This document shows positions 33,056 through 41,935 of a stretch of 64,000 nt of DNA, piece by piece (position 1 is the stretch's first letter; every line of letters starts with the position of its first letter). The position numbers and the translations under genes were made by a program. Origin of the DNA: Arthrobacter humicola (lineage in GTDB: Bacteria > Actinomycetota > Actinomycetes > Actinomycetales > Micrococcaceae); the NCBI RefSeq assembly GCF_022803015.1, contig NZ_JAFKON010000010.1:1-64000 (forward strand), in the 5' to 3' direction. The notes below the pieces were generated by a model. The model was not told the DNA's origin. It saw nothing but the letters and a program-made list of their open reading frames with translations, and made no database searches.

Positions 33056-33838
33056 TCAGGGCGTTGCCGGCGTGGAGGTCTGCGCCGGACTGGTTTGTGC
33101 CGGGCTGGTTTGTGCCGGGCTGGTTTGTGCCGGAGTGGAGCTCCAGTGCTGCCGGTGCAGCCGCTCGAAGCCGTCCAGGAGCAGGTCCAGGGCGAACTCG
33201 AACTCGAACTGGTCATCGCACCCCTGGCCCACCACGGAGTCCTGGTGCGCGGAGGCGGTGGCGACCTTCAGAATGTTCGGATACCGCTCGGCCATCTCCC
33301 GGAACATGGCCGCCTGCGCTTCCGGCGGAAGGGTCACCAGCCCTGCGGCGTCCCCGCCGGCGGAGTCGTCGAACAGCTCCTGGGTAAACCCCCACATGCG
33401 GCTGCCGAGGGCGTGCATGACGTGATGGGTCAGGTCCACGGAGAAGCCTCCGGCCAGGAACATGCCGATGAACGAGTCCATGTAGCCAAGGACCGCCGGC
33501 GTTTTATTCGTGCGCGATTCCAGCACTTGCCGGGCCCACGGATGCCGCAGCAGCGCCCCCCTCGCCGAGAGCACCCTCAGGCGCACGGTGTCCTTCCAGC
33601 CGGCATCACGGACGGGAGGATCGATCTCGCTGACAAGGGCGTCCACCATGCAGTCAAGGAGTTCCTCCTTGTTTGCCACGTGCTTGTACAGCGCCATCGG
33701 GACGACGCCGAGTTCCTGCGCCAGCCGGCGCATGCTCAGCGCCTCGATCCCCACCTGATCGGCCAGCACGACGGCGGCAGCCAGGACGCGGTCCCGGCTC
33801 AACGGGATCCGGCGCGTGCGCTCCGCTTGCTGGGTCAT
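33056..33838 (-). CDS. TetR-family transcriptional regulator with tandem-repeat tail
   Basis: 260 residues from the ATG at 33838, preceded by GGAAGGGTGG; the frame runs to 33982 without a better start. The helix-turn-helix is LSMRRLAQELGVVPMALYKHVANKEELLD; ligand-type C-terminal domain (TetR_C) follows. The last 25 residues are repeats of PAQTS from a 15-base tandem repeat at 33085-33140, followed by TPATP, and are probably unstructured. Two identical operators (33874, 33907) lie upstream. Likely represses itself and the divergent membrane-protein gene. Confidence 0.9.
   Translation of the reverse strand: MTQQAERTRRIPLSRDRVLAAAVVLADQVGIEALSMRRLAQELGVVPMALYKHVANKEELLDCMVDALVSEIDPPVRDAGWKDTVRLRVLSARGALLRHPWARQVLESRTNKTPAVLGYMDSFIGMFLAGGFSVDLTHHVMHALGSRMWGFTQELFDDSAGGDAAGLVTLPPEAQAAMFREMAERYPNILKVATASAHQDSVVGQGCDDQFEFEFALDLLLDGFERLHRQHWSSTPAQTSPAQTSPAQTSPAQTSTPATP
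33085..33140. repeat. 15-base tandem repeat in the TetR gene
   Basis: About three and a half copies of a TGTGCCGGGCTGGTT unit on the + strand, coding PAQTS on the minus strand. Copy number could vary by slippage without breaking the frame. Confidence 0.85.
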
Positions 33839-33866
33839 CCGGCCACCCTTCCCTAACGGTTCTCTA

Positions 33867-33895
33867 TTGACAAGTGTACGCCGTACACCTAACGT
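33867..33895 (+). promoter_or_regulatory. Promoter for the DUF2306-like gene
   Basis: TTGACA at 33867-33872, 17-base spacer, TAACGT at 33890-33895. Operator 1 sits entirely within the spacer and operator 2 just downstream of the expected start at about 33902. Confidence 0.7.
33874..33888. promoter_or_regulatory. TetR operator 1
   Basis: GTGTACGCCGTACAC: 7-base arms around one C, in the promoter spacer. Identical to operator 2, 33 bases (about three helical turns) away. Confidence 0.8.
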
Positions 33896-33906
33896 GGCCG
33901 CATCAG

Positions 33907-33921
33907 GTGTACGCCGTACAC
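33907..33921. promoter_or_regulatory. TetR operator 2
   Basis: Second GTGTACGCCGTACAC, extended by a matching G and C outside. Downstream of the transcription start, so binding blocks elongation. Confidence 0.8.
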
Positions 33922-33972
33922 CGCGCGATTCATGTACCACCGCCACCAGCCATCCCAGCCAAGGACCACGTC

Positions 33973-34791
33973 GTGACAACACACGCCAGCAGCGCCCCCG
34001 TCCCCCGTGTCCGCCGCCGCCCCCAGTGGCCAGTGGCCGCCGGATTGATCCTTCTCAGCCTCATCCCGGTGATCGCCGGCGCGGCGCGGCTGACGGAACT
34101 GACCGGCGGTGCCGCCATCACCGCCCAGAACGCCCGGTTCTTCGCCTCGCCCGTGCCTGTGGTGACGCACATCCTTAGCGTCACCACCTACAGCCTGCTC
34201 GGTGCGTTCCAGTTCCTCCCCGCGCTGCGGGGCCGCCGCGGCTGGCACCGGGTCGCCGGGCGCATCCTCGCGCCGGCGGGCTTGCTGGCCGCCCTGTCCG
34301 GCCTGTGGATGGCCGTCTTCTATCCGCTGCCGCCCGGGGACGGACCGGCGCTGTTGGTGCTGCGGCTGGTCTTCGGCTCGGCCATGGCGGCGAGCATTGT
34401 CCTGGGAGTCGTGGCGGTTGTGCGCCGCGACTTTGTGCGGCACGGCGCGTGGATGACGCGCGGCTACGCGATCGGCGTCGCCGCGGGAACGCAGGCGCTG
34501 ACAGGGCTGCCGTGGATGCTGCTGGTGGGCCCGCCCGACGAGCCGACCCGGGCGGTGCTCCTGGGGGCAGCCTGGGTGATCAACCTTGCGGTGGCCGAGT
34601 ACGTCATCCACCGGCGCGCCAGGCGGACCGTGCGCACCAGACGGACCGTGCGCTTGCCCGCCGTCGTCCCCGAACCTGCCGCCGTCGTCGTCGTCGAAGT
34701 CGCCGGAAGCGTGCCGGAACGCCGCACTTTTCCGGCGAAGCGGACGGTTTCCGGCGACGTGGAGGCCGGGCGGCTAGACTCACGCGCATGA
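33973..34791 (+). CDS. DUF2306-like membrane protein with repeat-derived tail
   Basis: 272 residues from the GTG at 33973, preceded by AAGGA; the frame opened at 33874 would start in the operators. About seven hydrophobic helices (VAAGLILLSLIPVIAGAA, ALRGRRGWHRVAGRILAPAG, LLVLRLVFGSAMAASIVLG) fit a DUF2306-type polytopic membrane protein. Residues from about 243 (VVEVAGSVPERRTFPAKRTV) derive from a palindrome-family-2 element (34694-34762) captured in the gene; this tail may not be native. Overlaps the DinB gene by four bases. Controlled by the TetR operators; function unknown, perhaps efflux or membrane stress. Confidence 0.8.
   Translation: MTTHASSAPVPRVRRRPQWPVAAGLILLSLIPVIAGAARLTELTGGAAITAQNARFFASPVPVVTHILSVTTYSLLGAFQFLPALRGRRGWHRVAGRILAPAGLLAALSGLWMAVFYPLPPGDGPALLVLRLVFGSAMAASIVLGVVAVVRRDFVRHGAWMTRGYAIGVAAGTQALTGLPWMLLVGPPDEPTRAVLLGAAWVINLAVAEYVIHRRARRTVRTRRTVRLPAVVPEPAAVVVVEVAGSVPERRTFPAKRTVSGDVEAGRLDSRA
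34694..34762. repeat. Dispersed palindrome family 2, copy D (inside a gene)
   Basis: GTCGCCGGAAGCGTGCCGG and TTTTCCGGCGAAG...TTTCCGGCGAC segments match the family. Unlike the other copies it lies in the 3' coding end of the membrane-protein gene. Confidence 0.65.
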
Positions 34792-35327
34792 CAATTGTGG
34801 ACGATCAGGGCCGCCCGGAGCCTCCCCTCGCCTCCGACGAAACCGCGACCCTCCTGGGTTTCCTGGACTACCAGCGGGCCACGCTGGCGTGGAAATGCGC
34901 AGGGCTGGACGCGGCCGGCTTCGTGGCTACTACCGCTGCCTCATCGATGACGCTGGGCGGGCTCCTGAAGCACATGGCCTATGTGGAGAGCGAATGGTTC
35001 TCCCGTTCCCTGCACGCCCGGGACCGGGAGGCCCCGTTTGCCGCCGTGGATTGGAAGGCCGACCCGGACTGGGAGTGGCACTCCGCCGCCGGGGACACCC
35101 CGGACCAGCTGCGCACCCTGTGGCAGGACGCCGTGGACCGGTCCCGGGCCAGCGTCACGGAGGCCCTGGCCGGCGGCGGCCTGGACCAATTGGCTCGTCG
35201 CCCGTGGCCCGACGGTTCGGCACCGAGCCTGCGCTGGATCCTGTGCCACATGATCGAGGAGTATGCCCGGCACAACGGCCACGCCGACCTCCTCCGCGAG
35301 GCCCTAGACGGCGAGACGGGGGAATAG
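34788..35327 (+). CDS. DinB/DUF664-family protein
   Basis: 179 residues. DinB-like four-helix-bundle features: TLLGFLDYQRATLAWKCAGL, TLGGLLKHMAYVESEWF with a metal-ligand histidine, SLRWILCHMIEEYARHNGHADLL with further histidines. This is the DUF664 (mycothiol- or bacillithiol-transferase-like) branch of the DinB superfamily, in which three histidines bind a metal. It probably transfers a thiol to a xenobiotic or acts in detoxification. The ATG overlaps the previous stop (ATGA), so it is co-transcribed with the DUF2306-like gene under the TetR regulator. Confidence 0.88.
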   Translation: MTIVDDQGRPEPPLASDETATLLGFLDYQRATLAWKCAGLDAAGFVATTAASSMTLGGLLKHMAYVESEWFSRSLHARDREAPFAAVDWKADPDWEWHSAAGDTPDQLRTLWQDAVDRSRASVTEALAGGGLDQLARRPWPDGSAPSLRWILCHMIEEYARHNGHADLLREALDGETGE

Positions 35328-35372
35328 GCGGCGAAACAGGGGAGTAGCCTCGAGGCACCACTCTAACCACCC

Positions 35373-35433
35373 GTTGCGCTATCGGTCATGGCGGTTATGG
35401 ACGCCGAATGACGACCAGGACTGATAGCGCAAC
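35373..35433. terminator. Long hairpin between convergent genes
   Basis: GTTGCGCTATCGGTC (35373-35387) and GACTGATAGCGCAAC (35419-35433): 15-base arms with one mismatch, 31-base loop, between DinB and TPP-enzyme genes. A similar element with TTGCTCCGTA arms lies at 41770. Confidence 0.6.
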
Positions 35434-35451
35434 CAGGTAGGCAGGGTGGAT

Positions 35452-37203
35452 TTAGTAGGCCTTGACCCGCTGTTCGACGACGAGGTGGACCAGGGCGAAC
35501 ACACCGTCCCGGTCGATGGCGGCCAGCGCCGCCTCGAGGGCGGCCGGCACGTCCTTATCCTCGGTGACGGTGATGCCGAAACCGCCGAACGCCCGGGCCA
35601 TCATGCCGAAGTCGGGGTTCTTCAGCTGCGTCCCCGACACCCGGGACGGGTAGTGGCGTTCCTGGTGGGTGCGGATGGTGCCGTACTCCTGGTTATCCAT
35701 CACGATGATCAGCGGCGTGGCTCCGTACTGGGCGGCCGTGGCGAGCTCCTGGCCGTTCATGAGGAATTCCCCGTCGCCCGCGATGGTGACCACCCGGCGC
35801 TCCGGGCTGGCCAGCGAGGCGGCGATGGCCGAGGGCACCGAGTACCCCATGGAACCGTTCCGGGCGCTGATCATCGAGGCGTAGCGCCGGGTGGGGAAGT
35901 ACCGGTGCGCCCAGTTGGTGTGCTCGCCCGCCCCAAACGTCACCAGGGCGTCCTCCGGCAGCAGCGGCACGAGGTTGGCCATCAGGGTGTCCATCTTCGC
36001 GGGCCCGTCGCCGGGGACCGACGGCGGCAGGCTGGCGAAGGAGCGCTGCTCGGCGCGCATCCGGGCCGTCCACGCCTTCCACTCCTCCTTGACGGGCAGG
36101 TCGATGTTGACCAGGTCCCGGACGAAGGCGTCCGGCTTGGCCAGGATCTGGCGGGAGACCGGACCGGAGCGGCCGCGCAGCGAGGGATCGATGCTGACGA
36201 GGAAGTTGTTCTTGTTCCAGTCCTGCCGGCACACGAAACCGTCCGTGATCACGTCCCCCGGGACCGTCCCGACGAAAACGAGCAGGTCGGTTTCCTCCAG
36301 GAGGTCATAGGTGGGGCGGGGCCGGCCGTAGCCGATCGGCCCCACGTAGCTGGGCGAATCAAAGGAGACGGTCCCCTGTGTCCGCCACTCCGCCGCGGCC
36401 GGGATGTGGTGCTTTTCGAGCCAGCGGGTTAGTTCCGAGGCGGCTTCCTGGGTCCAGTCATTCCCGCCGGTGACAAAGAGCGGCTTCTTCGACTGTGCCA
36501 GCGCCTCAGCCAGCGCACCGGCATCGGTGCTGCTCATCCCGCCCGCGGCCACCGGGATGGCCGGGTGCAGGGCCGGATCAATGGGGACCCGGATGATGTC
36601 CTCCGGCAGGCCCACTACCACGGGCCCGGGACGGCCGCTCATGGCCGCGAACATTGCCTCCGCGACAATTTCGGAGGCCCGCTCGGGGTGGTCCAGGACC
36701 ATCACGCGTTTGGCGCCCGTGTCGAACCACGCCTTGATGTCGAACTCCTGGAACGCCTCGCGGTCCCGGTGCGCGAACGGAATCAGTCCGACGAAGAGCA
36801 GCATCGGGGTGGAGTCCTGCCACGCGGTGTGCAGGCCCACGTGGGCGTTCGCTGCCCCGGGGCCGCGGGTGACCATGGCGACGCCGGGACGCTGGTTCAT
36901 CTTGCCGTCGGCCTCGGCCATGTAGGCGGCACCGCCCTCGTGCCGGCAGACCACGGTCTCGATCTCAGAGCCGTGCAGCCCGTCGAGGACGTCCAGGAAG
37001 CTTTCCCCGGGGACAACAAACGTGCGTTCTACCCCGTGCGCCGCGAGCGAATCAACAATCACGTGGCCGGCGGACTTGAGGGTGCTGGCGCCGTTGCGGT
37101 TATCCAGGACAGCCCCTGGGGCCGTCTGCACGGGTTTGATGGTGTCGCCTTCAACTGGGTGCGTGTCGGTTGCGGTCATTATGGATGCAGACTCGGTTTT
37201 CAT
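35452..37203 (-). CDS. Thiamine-pyrophosphate-dependent enzyme, acetolactate-synthase-like
   Basis: About 583 residues from the ATG at 37203 (the frame goes to 37254). TPP-enzyme layout: N-terminal pyrimidine domain with CRHEGGAAYMAEADGK (catalytic glutamate), central domain, C-terminal diphosphate-binding domain with IAGDGEFLMNGQELATAA followed by VMDNQEYGTI. A decarboxylase/ligase of the IlvB superfamily, but outside the branched-chain operon; it may act on a 2-oxo acid formed by the neighbours. Biosynthetic ALS identity is not supported by context. Same strand as permease, glutaminase and PucR gene, 274 bases apart. Confidence 0.85.
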   Translation of the reverse strand: MKTESASIMTATDTHPVEGDTIKPVQTAPGAVLDNRNGASTLKSAGHVIVDSLAAHGVERTFVVPGESFLDVLDGLHGSEIETVVCRHEGGAAYMAEADGKMNQRPGVAMVTRGPGAANAHVGLHTAWQDSTPMLLFVGLIPFAHRDREAFQEFDIKAWFDTGAKRVMVLDHPERASEIVAEAMFAAMSGRPGPVVVGLPEDIIRVPIDPALHPAIPVAAGGMSSTDAGALAEALAQSKKPLFVTGGNDWTQEAASELTRWLEKHHIPAAAEWRTQGTVSFDSPSYVGPIGYGRPRPTYDLLEETDLLVFVGTVPGDVITDGFVCRQDWNKNNFLVSIDPSLRGRSGPVSRQILAKPDAFVRDLVNIDLPVKEEWKAWTARMRAEQRSFASLPPSVPGDGPAKMDTLMANLVPLLPEDALVTFGAGEHTNWAHRYFPTRRYASMISARNGSMGYSVPSAIAASLASPERRVVTIAGDGEFLMNGQELATAAQYGATPLIIVMDNQEYGTIRTHQERHYPSRVSGTQLKNPDFGMMARAFGGFGITVTEDKDVPAALEAALAAIDRDGVFALVHLVVEQRVKAY

Positions 37204-37477
37204 CACTACTTGTCTTCTTGGGTTGGGTTGGGTTGGCGGGCATGGCATGTCCACTGAATCCAGCGGAACGGTGGCTAGTCTGTTTCCGGTCCGGTGCAGA
37301 AGAAGCAGACGTCCTCGCAGCTGTCGTTCGACGCCGGCGGCTTGTCTTTGTGCGCAGCTGGCGGGTCGAGTTCCTGCAGAGTGCTGGTTCGGCCGGGACT
37401 CAGCGGGTTTCGTGGCTTCATGAAGGCTTTCGCGTTGGGTGCCGGGTTGCGGGATTGGTCGGCACTGGGATGTTCGA

Positions 37478-38992
37478 TTAGCGGATTGGAGTCCGGTTGG
37501 CCAGCACGGGCGCGGCGCCAGTGAAGCCGTCGCGGGTTTCGGCGATGTCGTGGATTTGTTTCCGGCAGGCGTACCAGCCGCCTACCATCAGCGCGCAGGC
37601 CACCAGGGTCACCAGCAATGTGAGCGGGGAATCGATGAAGACCATGACGAGGACCCCGAGCAGGAATACCAGGGAGAGGTAACCGGTGTAGGGGGCGCCG
37701 AACATCCGGAAAGTGGGGCGCTCAAGCCAGCCTTTGTCTGCCCACCGTTTGAGCTGGATCTGGCAGAGCACAATGGTGGCCCACGTGACGACGATGCCTA
37801 CAGCGGCGACGTTCAGGACGATCTCGAAAGCCTGGCCGGGGACCAGGTAGTTCAGCGGGACCCCGAGGAGGGAGACGCCGGCGGTGATGGCGATGCCGCC
37901 GTAGGGGACACCGGCCTTGTTCATCCGCTGGGCGAACTTCGGGGCCGATCCGGCCACTGACATGGAACGCAGGATGCGGCCGGTGGAGTAAAGACCGGCG
38001 TTCAGCGAGGACAGGGCGGCCGTGAGGACCACGAGGTTCATGATGACGTCCACGCCCTGGATACCGATGGATCCGAAGAACGTCACAAACGGGCTGACGC
38101 CTTTTTCATACGAGGTGTAGGGCAGCAGCAGGGCGAGCAGAATGACCGAGCCGACGTAGAAGACGGCGATCCGGAAGACCACGGAGTTGATGGCCTTGGG
38201 CATGATTCTTTCGGGGTTTTCGGTTTCGCCGGCGGCGGTACCGATCAGTTCGATCGAGGCGTAGGCGAACAGCACGCCCTGCATAAGGATGATCATGGGC
38301 AGCAGCCCGTTGGGGAAGAGGCCGCCATTGTCGGTGATGAGGCTGAATCCGACTTCCTGGCCTTCCACGGGCGTGCCGAACATGACGAAGTAGGTGCCGA
38401 CCAACAGGAATGCGACCAGGGCCGCGACCTTGATCAGGGCGAACCAGAACTCGAGCTCGCCGAACACCTTGACGGAGACGAGGTTGAGGCAAAGGACCAC
38501 GACGAGGGCGATCAGCGCCCACGCCCACTGCGGTACGGCCCCCATCCAAGGGATGTATTTGCCGAAGAAGTTCATGTAGAGGGCCGCGGCGGTGATGTCC
38601 ACGATGGTGGTGGTGGCCCAGTTGATCCAATAGAACCAGCCGGAGATGAACGCGGCTTTCTCTCCGTAGAATTCGCGGGCGTAGGACACGAACGATCCTG
38701 ACGAGGGCCGGTGCAGCACCAGTTCACCCAGGGCGCGCAGGATCAGGAACGCGAAGAAGCCACAGACGGCGTAGGCGATGACCAGTGACGGGCCTGCCGC
38801 GTTGAGCCGGCCGCCGGCACCCAGGAACAGGCCGGTCCCGATGGCCCCGCCGATCGCGATCATCTGGATCTGCCGGGGCTTCAGGCTCTTGTGATAGCCC
38901 GAGTCCTCCGCGTGGATCAGGGAATCCGAAGCGTGGGCGTGGCCGCCATCGGCCTGGTACAAGCCAACCTCGTCATTGGGGTTGTTGGGCAT
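37478..38992 (-). CDS. APC-family amino-acid permease
   Basis: 504 residues with about twelve membrane helices. [20 protein letters not shown] is the family helix-1 motif, followed by [20 protein letters not shown]-like helix 2 and [24 protein letters not shown] residues are typical of the AAT/GABA permease branch (AnsP, GabP, PheP). It imports an amino acid with protons; glutamine, glutamate, asparagine or GABA would fit the glutaminase beside it. Gap of 74 bases to the glutaminase suggests one transcript. Confidence 0.9.
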   Translation of the reverse strand: MPNNPNDEVGLYQADGGHAHASDSLIHAEDSGYHKSLKPRQIQMIAIGGAIGTGLFLGAGGRLNAAGPSLVIAYAVCGFFAFLILRALGELVLHRPSSGSFVSYAREFYGEKAAFISGWFYWINWATTTIVDITAAALYMNFFGKYIPWMGAVPQWAWALIALVVVLCLNLVSVKVFGELEFWFALIKVAALVAFLLVGTYFVMFGTPVEGQEVGFSLITDNGGLFPNGLLPMIILMQGVLFAYASIELIGTAAGETENPERIMPKAINSVVFRIAVFYVGSVILLALLLPYTSYEKGVSPFVTFFGSIGIQGVDVIMNLVVLTAALSSLNAGLYSTGRILRSMSVAGSAPKFAQRMNKAGVPYGGIAITAGVSLLGVPLNYLVPGQAFEIVLNVAAVGIVVTWATIVLCQIQLKRWADKGWLERPTFRMFGAPYTGYLSLVFLLGVLVMVFIDSPLTLLVTLVACALMVGGWYACRKQIHDIAETRDGFTGAAPVLANRTPIR

Positions 38993-39066
38993 GGGTGTTC
39001 CTTTCGATCTGTCAGAGATCTAAATGGGGTTCTGGAGGGAGATTGTGGGGACAGCCGGACGTCAGA

Positions 39067-40011
39067 TCAGAAAATCGACCACCCGGTCCGGTCGGACAGG
39101 TCAGCGAGAGCCGCCGTGCCTGCCAGGGAATTTCCTTTGGAATCCAGCCGCGGGCTCCAGACGCAGATGGCGCACTGGCCGGGGACAATCGCCAGGATGC
39201 CGCCGCCTACACCGCTTTTCCCGGGAAGTCCCACGCGGTAGGCGAACTCGCCGGCTGCGTCATACATGCCGCAGGTCAGCATGATGGAGCCGATGCGCTT
39301 AGCCTCGCTCCTGGAGATCACCGCGCCTTGTACTCCACGACCATCCTGCGCGAGGAATAGACCTGCCTTGGCCACCTCCACGCAGGTCATCATGATTGAG
39401 CACTGCCGGACGTAGTTCTCCACCACGGCTTGTGCGGGCCGCCGCAGGTTGCCGAATTCCTTCAGGAAGTGGGCGAGGGCCAGGTTGCGGCTGCTGCTGG
39501 AGAGTTCACTCTTTGCGGCCGCCTCGTCGATGAACGGACCCTGTCTTCCATTCTGGTGACCCACCTGGCCGGTGAGGAAACGCAGGACCTGGGCGGCGGC
39601 GTCGGGAGTTCTTTCCATCAGATGGTCGGTGACCACCAGGGCGCCCGAGTTGATGAACGGGTTCCGCGGGATCCCGTGCTCGACTTCAAGCTGGACCAAA
39701 GAGTTGAAGGACGTCCCTGAAGGCTCGCGAAGGACCCTGGACCACAACGAGCCGGAGTCATCGGCGCCGAGCGCCATCGCCAGGGTGAAGACCTTGGAGA
39801 TGCTCTGGATCGAGAACGGAAGATCGGCGTCGCCGGAACTGAATAGCTCCCCGGACGTTGTGGCAACCGCGATGCCGAAACGGTCGAACGGCGGGGACTG
39901 CAGGTGGGGAATGTTTGCGGGGACTGACCCCGCTTCCGTCCGGGGCCGGTGGCCGCGGACAATGTCATCCAGTAATAAGGCAAGCGGCGGCGAATCAAGT
40001 GTTGTCATCAT
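39067..40011 (-). CDS. glsA: Glutaminase A (beta-lactamase-like fold)
   Basis: 314 residues from the ATG at 40011, in ATGA overlap with the PucR stop. Signature residues: PFSIQSISKVFTLAMAL (the S-x-x-K active pair), GIPRNPFINSGALVV, and a conserved AGEFAYRVGLPGKSGVGGGI near the end. It hydrolyses glutamine to glutamate and ammonia in the cytoplasm. Its coupling to the PucR regulator and its proximity to an amino-acid permease suggest a nitrogen-scavenging unit induced by an amino acid or amine. Confidence 0.93.
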   Translation of the reverse strand: MMTTLDSPPLALLLDDIVRGHRPRTEAGSVPANIPHLQSPPFDRFGIAVATTSGELFSSGDADLPFSIQSISKVFTLAMALGADDSGSLWSRVLREPSGTSFNSLVQLEVEHGIPRNPFINSGALVVTDHLMERTPDAAAQVLRFLTGQVGHQNGRQGPFIDEAAAKSELSSSSRNLALAHFLKEFGNLRRPAQAVVENYVRQCSIMMTCVEVAKAGLFLAQDGRGVQGAVISRSEAKRIGSIMLTCGMYDAAGEFAYRVGLPGKSGVGGGILAIVPGQCAICVWSPRLDSKGNSLAGTAALADLSDRTGWSIF

Positions 40012-41606
40012 TTCTTGCCCACGTGCTCCTTCTGTGTGCCGGACCACTCCTGAACATGCAGCAGCGCGACCAGTGCATGGCGGGGATTGCCGAAGTCCAG
40101 GCCGGTGACCCGGCTGACCTTGCCGATCCGGTAGTAGACGGTGTTCTTATGCAGCTGCATCCGCTTCGCGCACTCGGCCACGTCGAGTGACGCGTCGAAG
40201 AAGGCACGCAGGGTTACGGCCAGTTCCGCGTCGTCGCGGAGCAGGGCCCAGAGGCTGCGGTGCCGGAAGGCCGCCGTCGTAAAGTTCTCCACTGCGTCGT
40301 GGAAGAGGATCTCGGCTTCGAAATCGTCCACCGTGGCAACCGAAACTTCGCCGGAGCGGCGCATGCAGCCCAGCAGCGCTTCGCATATTCCGGTCACGGA
40401 ATGGATTGATAGCAGATCGGGAACAGCGGGGCCGACGGCAGCAAAGGGGCTGATGCCGAGGTGCTTGTTGGCGTCCTTGACGATTGCCTCGGCCAGACTC
40501 CGCAGACCGGCCCCGGCGTTGGCGGACTGCAGCCCGGGAAGGATCACGGCGGTGTCGCCGTGAAACTGTCCCACGATGGCTGAAGGCTTGTAGGCGGCTG
40601 CATGGATTGAAGCGAGGTTGGCCAGCTCGCCGTGTTTGAGTGCGGCGTCGTTCTCCTGGGCTTCGGACGCGGAGAGGCCAATCAGGATCAGGGCCGCAGG
40701 GCGGTCCGCTGGGATTTTCTCGCTGTGCGCGCTCGCCGCAGCCTCCGCGGGACCCGAAAGGAGGCGCACGATCCGGTCCTCGCGCATGTGCACGGATTGC
40801 TGGTTGCGGTACCGGATCAGTTCGGCGGAGGCCCGCGCGGCCGAGCCGGTGAGCACATAGTCGACGTCGTCGCCGAAGCCCCCGCCGGTTTCCTGGAGCC
40901 AGATGTAGCCCATGATGCGGTCACCGGCGAACAGGCTGATGGCGACGCGCTCCCGCAGGCCGTCCTGGGGCCGGGCGGGAACCCGGACCGGCAGGCGCGT
41001 CCGGTGCAGCTCGCGGTAGGCGCCGAGGTCCTTGAGCAGGAGTTCGTACTTGCGCGGGCCGCGCCGGGCCAGGATCGAGGCCTTGCGCAGCTCGTCAATG
41101 GCGTTGGTGACCGTGGAGTAGGCCAGGACCTTGTTGGCGGCGTCCTCGATCACCACGTGGCTGGAGGTCAGGCGGGCCGTGGTCTGGGCGATGGCGAAGA
41201 GGTCTTCTTCGAGCAGGGTCAGCACTTCGCGCTGGTAGCTGGGCGGCTGGATCCGGTCCTTGGCGATGGACAGCAAGCGGTCCCAGTCTGCCGCCGGGTC
41301 CACCAGCAGCAGGCCGGTTCCGGCGGCGCGGAGCAGCTCTTCGGCTTCCGCCAGTTCGTCGGGGCTGCCCTTGACGGCCAGGACCAGGGGCGGGCTTTTC
41401 AAGAGGCGCCGCACTGCGGGCAACGCGGAGCGTCCGCGAACGCCGATCAGCAGGACGAACGCAGTCGCGCCGTCGGCGGTCTCGTCATCGGCGTCGACGA
41501 TCAGAAAGCGTTCGATCACAGCATCCGTGCGGGAAGGCCGAAGCATCAGGCTGGCGAAACCCAGCGGAAGATCCGCGAGGATGTCGTCCACTGTAGCTGC
41601 GGCCAT
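40008..41606 (-). CDS. PucR-family transcriptional regulator
   Basis: 532 residues. N-terminal PucR domain (about 1-125: TVDDILADLPLGFASLML...), a GAF-like middle (SSHVVIEDAANKVLAYS...), and a C-terminal PucR helix-turn-helix (LDVAECAKRMQLHKNTVYYRIGKVSRVTGLDFGNPRHALV). These regulators usually activate purine, amine or amino-acid catabolism. It lies first in the operon with glutaminase, permease and TPP enzyme, which it probably controls. No operator was identified in the 329-base region upstream. Confidence 0.92.
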   Translation of the reverse strand: MAAATVDDILADLPLGFASLMLRPSRTDAVIERFLIVDADDETADGATAFVLLIGVRGRSALPAVRRLLKSPPLVLAVKGSPDELAEAEELLRAAGTGLLLVDPAADWDRLLSIAKDRIQPPSYQREVLTLLEEDLFAIAQTTARLTSSHVVIEDAANKVLAYSTVTNAIDELRKASILARRGPRKYELLLKDLGAYRELHRTRLPVRVPARPQDGLRERVAISLFAGDRIMGYIWLQETGGGFGDDVDYVLTGSAARASAELIRYRNQQSVHMREDRIVRLLSGPAEAAASAHSEKIPADRPAALILIGLSASEAQENDAALKHGELANLASIHAAAYKPSAIVGQFHGDTAVILPGLQSANAGAGLRSLAEAIVKDANKHLGISPFAAVGPAVPDLLSIHSVTGICEALLGCMRRSGEVSVATVDDFEAEILFHDAVENFTTAAFRHRSLWALLRDDAELAVTLRAFFDASLDVAECAKRMQLHKNTVYYRIGKVSRVTGLDFGNPRHALVALLHVQEWSGTQKEHVGKK

Positions 41607-41935
41607 GGGCTTCTTTCTGACATTGGCACCCTTCCCGGACGGCTTTGTCCGGACACCTCAGCCTATCCAGCAGGCATCGCCCAAAGTATGGAAAAGTTCC
41701 TAAATTACGCGGCCCGTTTTAGGTCTACGGACCAAGGTGAGGTCTGCAGAGCTGCGGGGGCCTCATCGATTGCTCCGTAGGTGCCGTAATCACTCGTCAA
41801 AAGGGCTTTTACGGAGCAACCGACGGGGTTTGAGGACCGGAAGGGGACCGGTCATCATTGAGTGTTGGTGCGTCACTGCGGAACCGACGTCCGCCGCACC
41901 CGCCGCCACTGGCGCTGACGCCCTTAGGAGAACGC
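41607..41935. other. Divergent gap between PucR and MBL genes (329 bases)
   Basis: No gene supported. It contains a 50-base inverted repeat (41770-41819) and a small GGTCTACGGACC hairpin near 41731. Promoters of both flanking genes should be here; none was clear. AGGAG precedes the MBL start. Confidence 0.5.
41770..41819. repeat. Inverted repeat with 10-base perfect arms
   Basis: TTGCTCCGTA (41770-41779) and TACGGAGCAA (41810-41819) around 30 bases. It resembles the element at 35373 in having GTTGC-type ends and a similar size, but the sequence differs. Confidence 0.5.

Noticed and set aside
33874-33972. Start of the DUF2306-like protein at the upstream ATG
   Set aside because: That ATG-like frame lies within the operators and before the mapped promoter start; a GTG with a good site is at 33973.
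35452-37203. Biosynthetic acetolactate synthase (ilvB)
   Set aside because: No regulatory subunit or ilv genes nearby; the neighbours are amino-acid catabolic genes.
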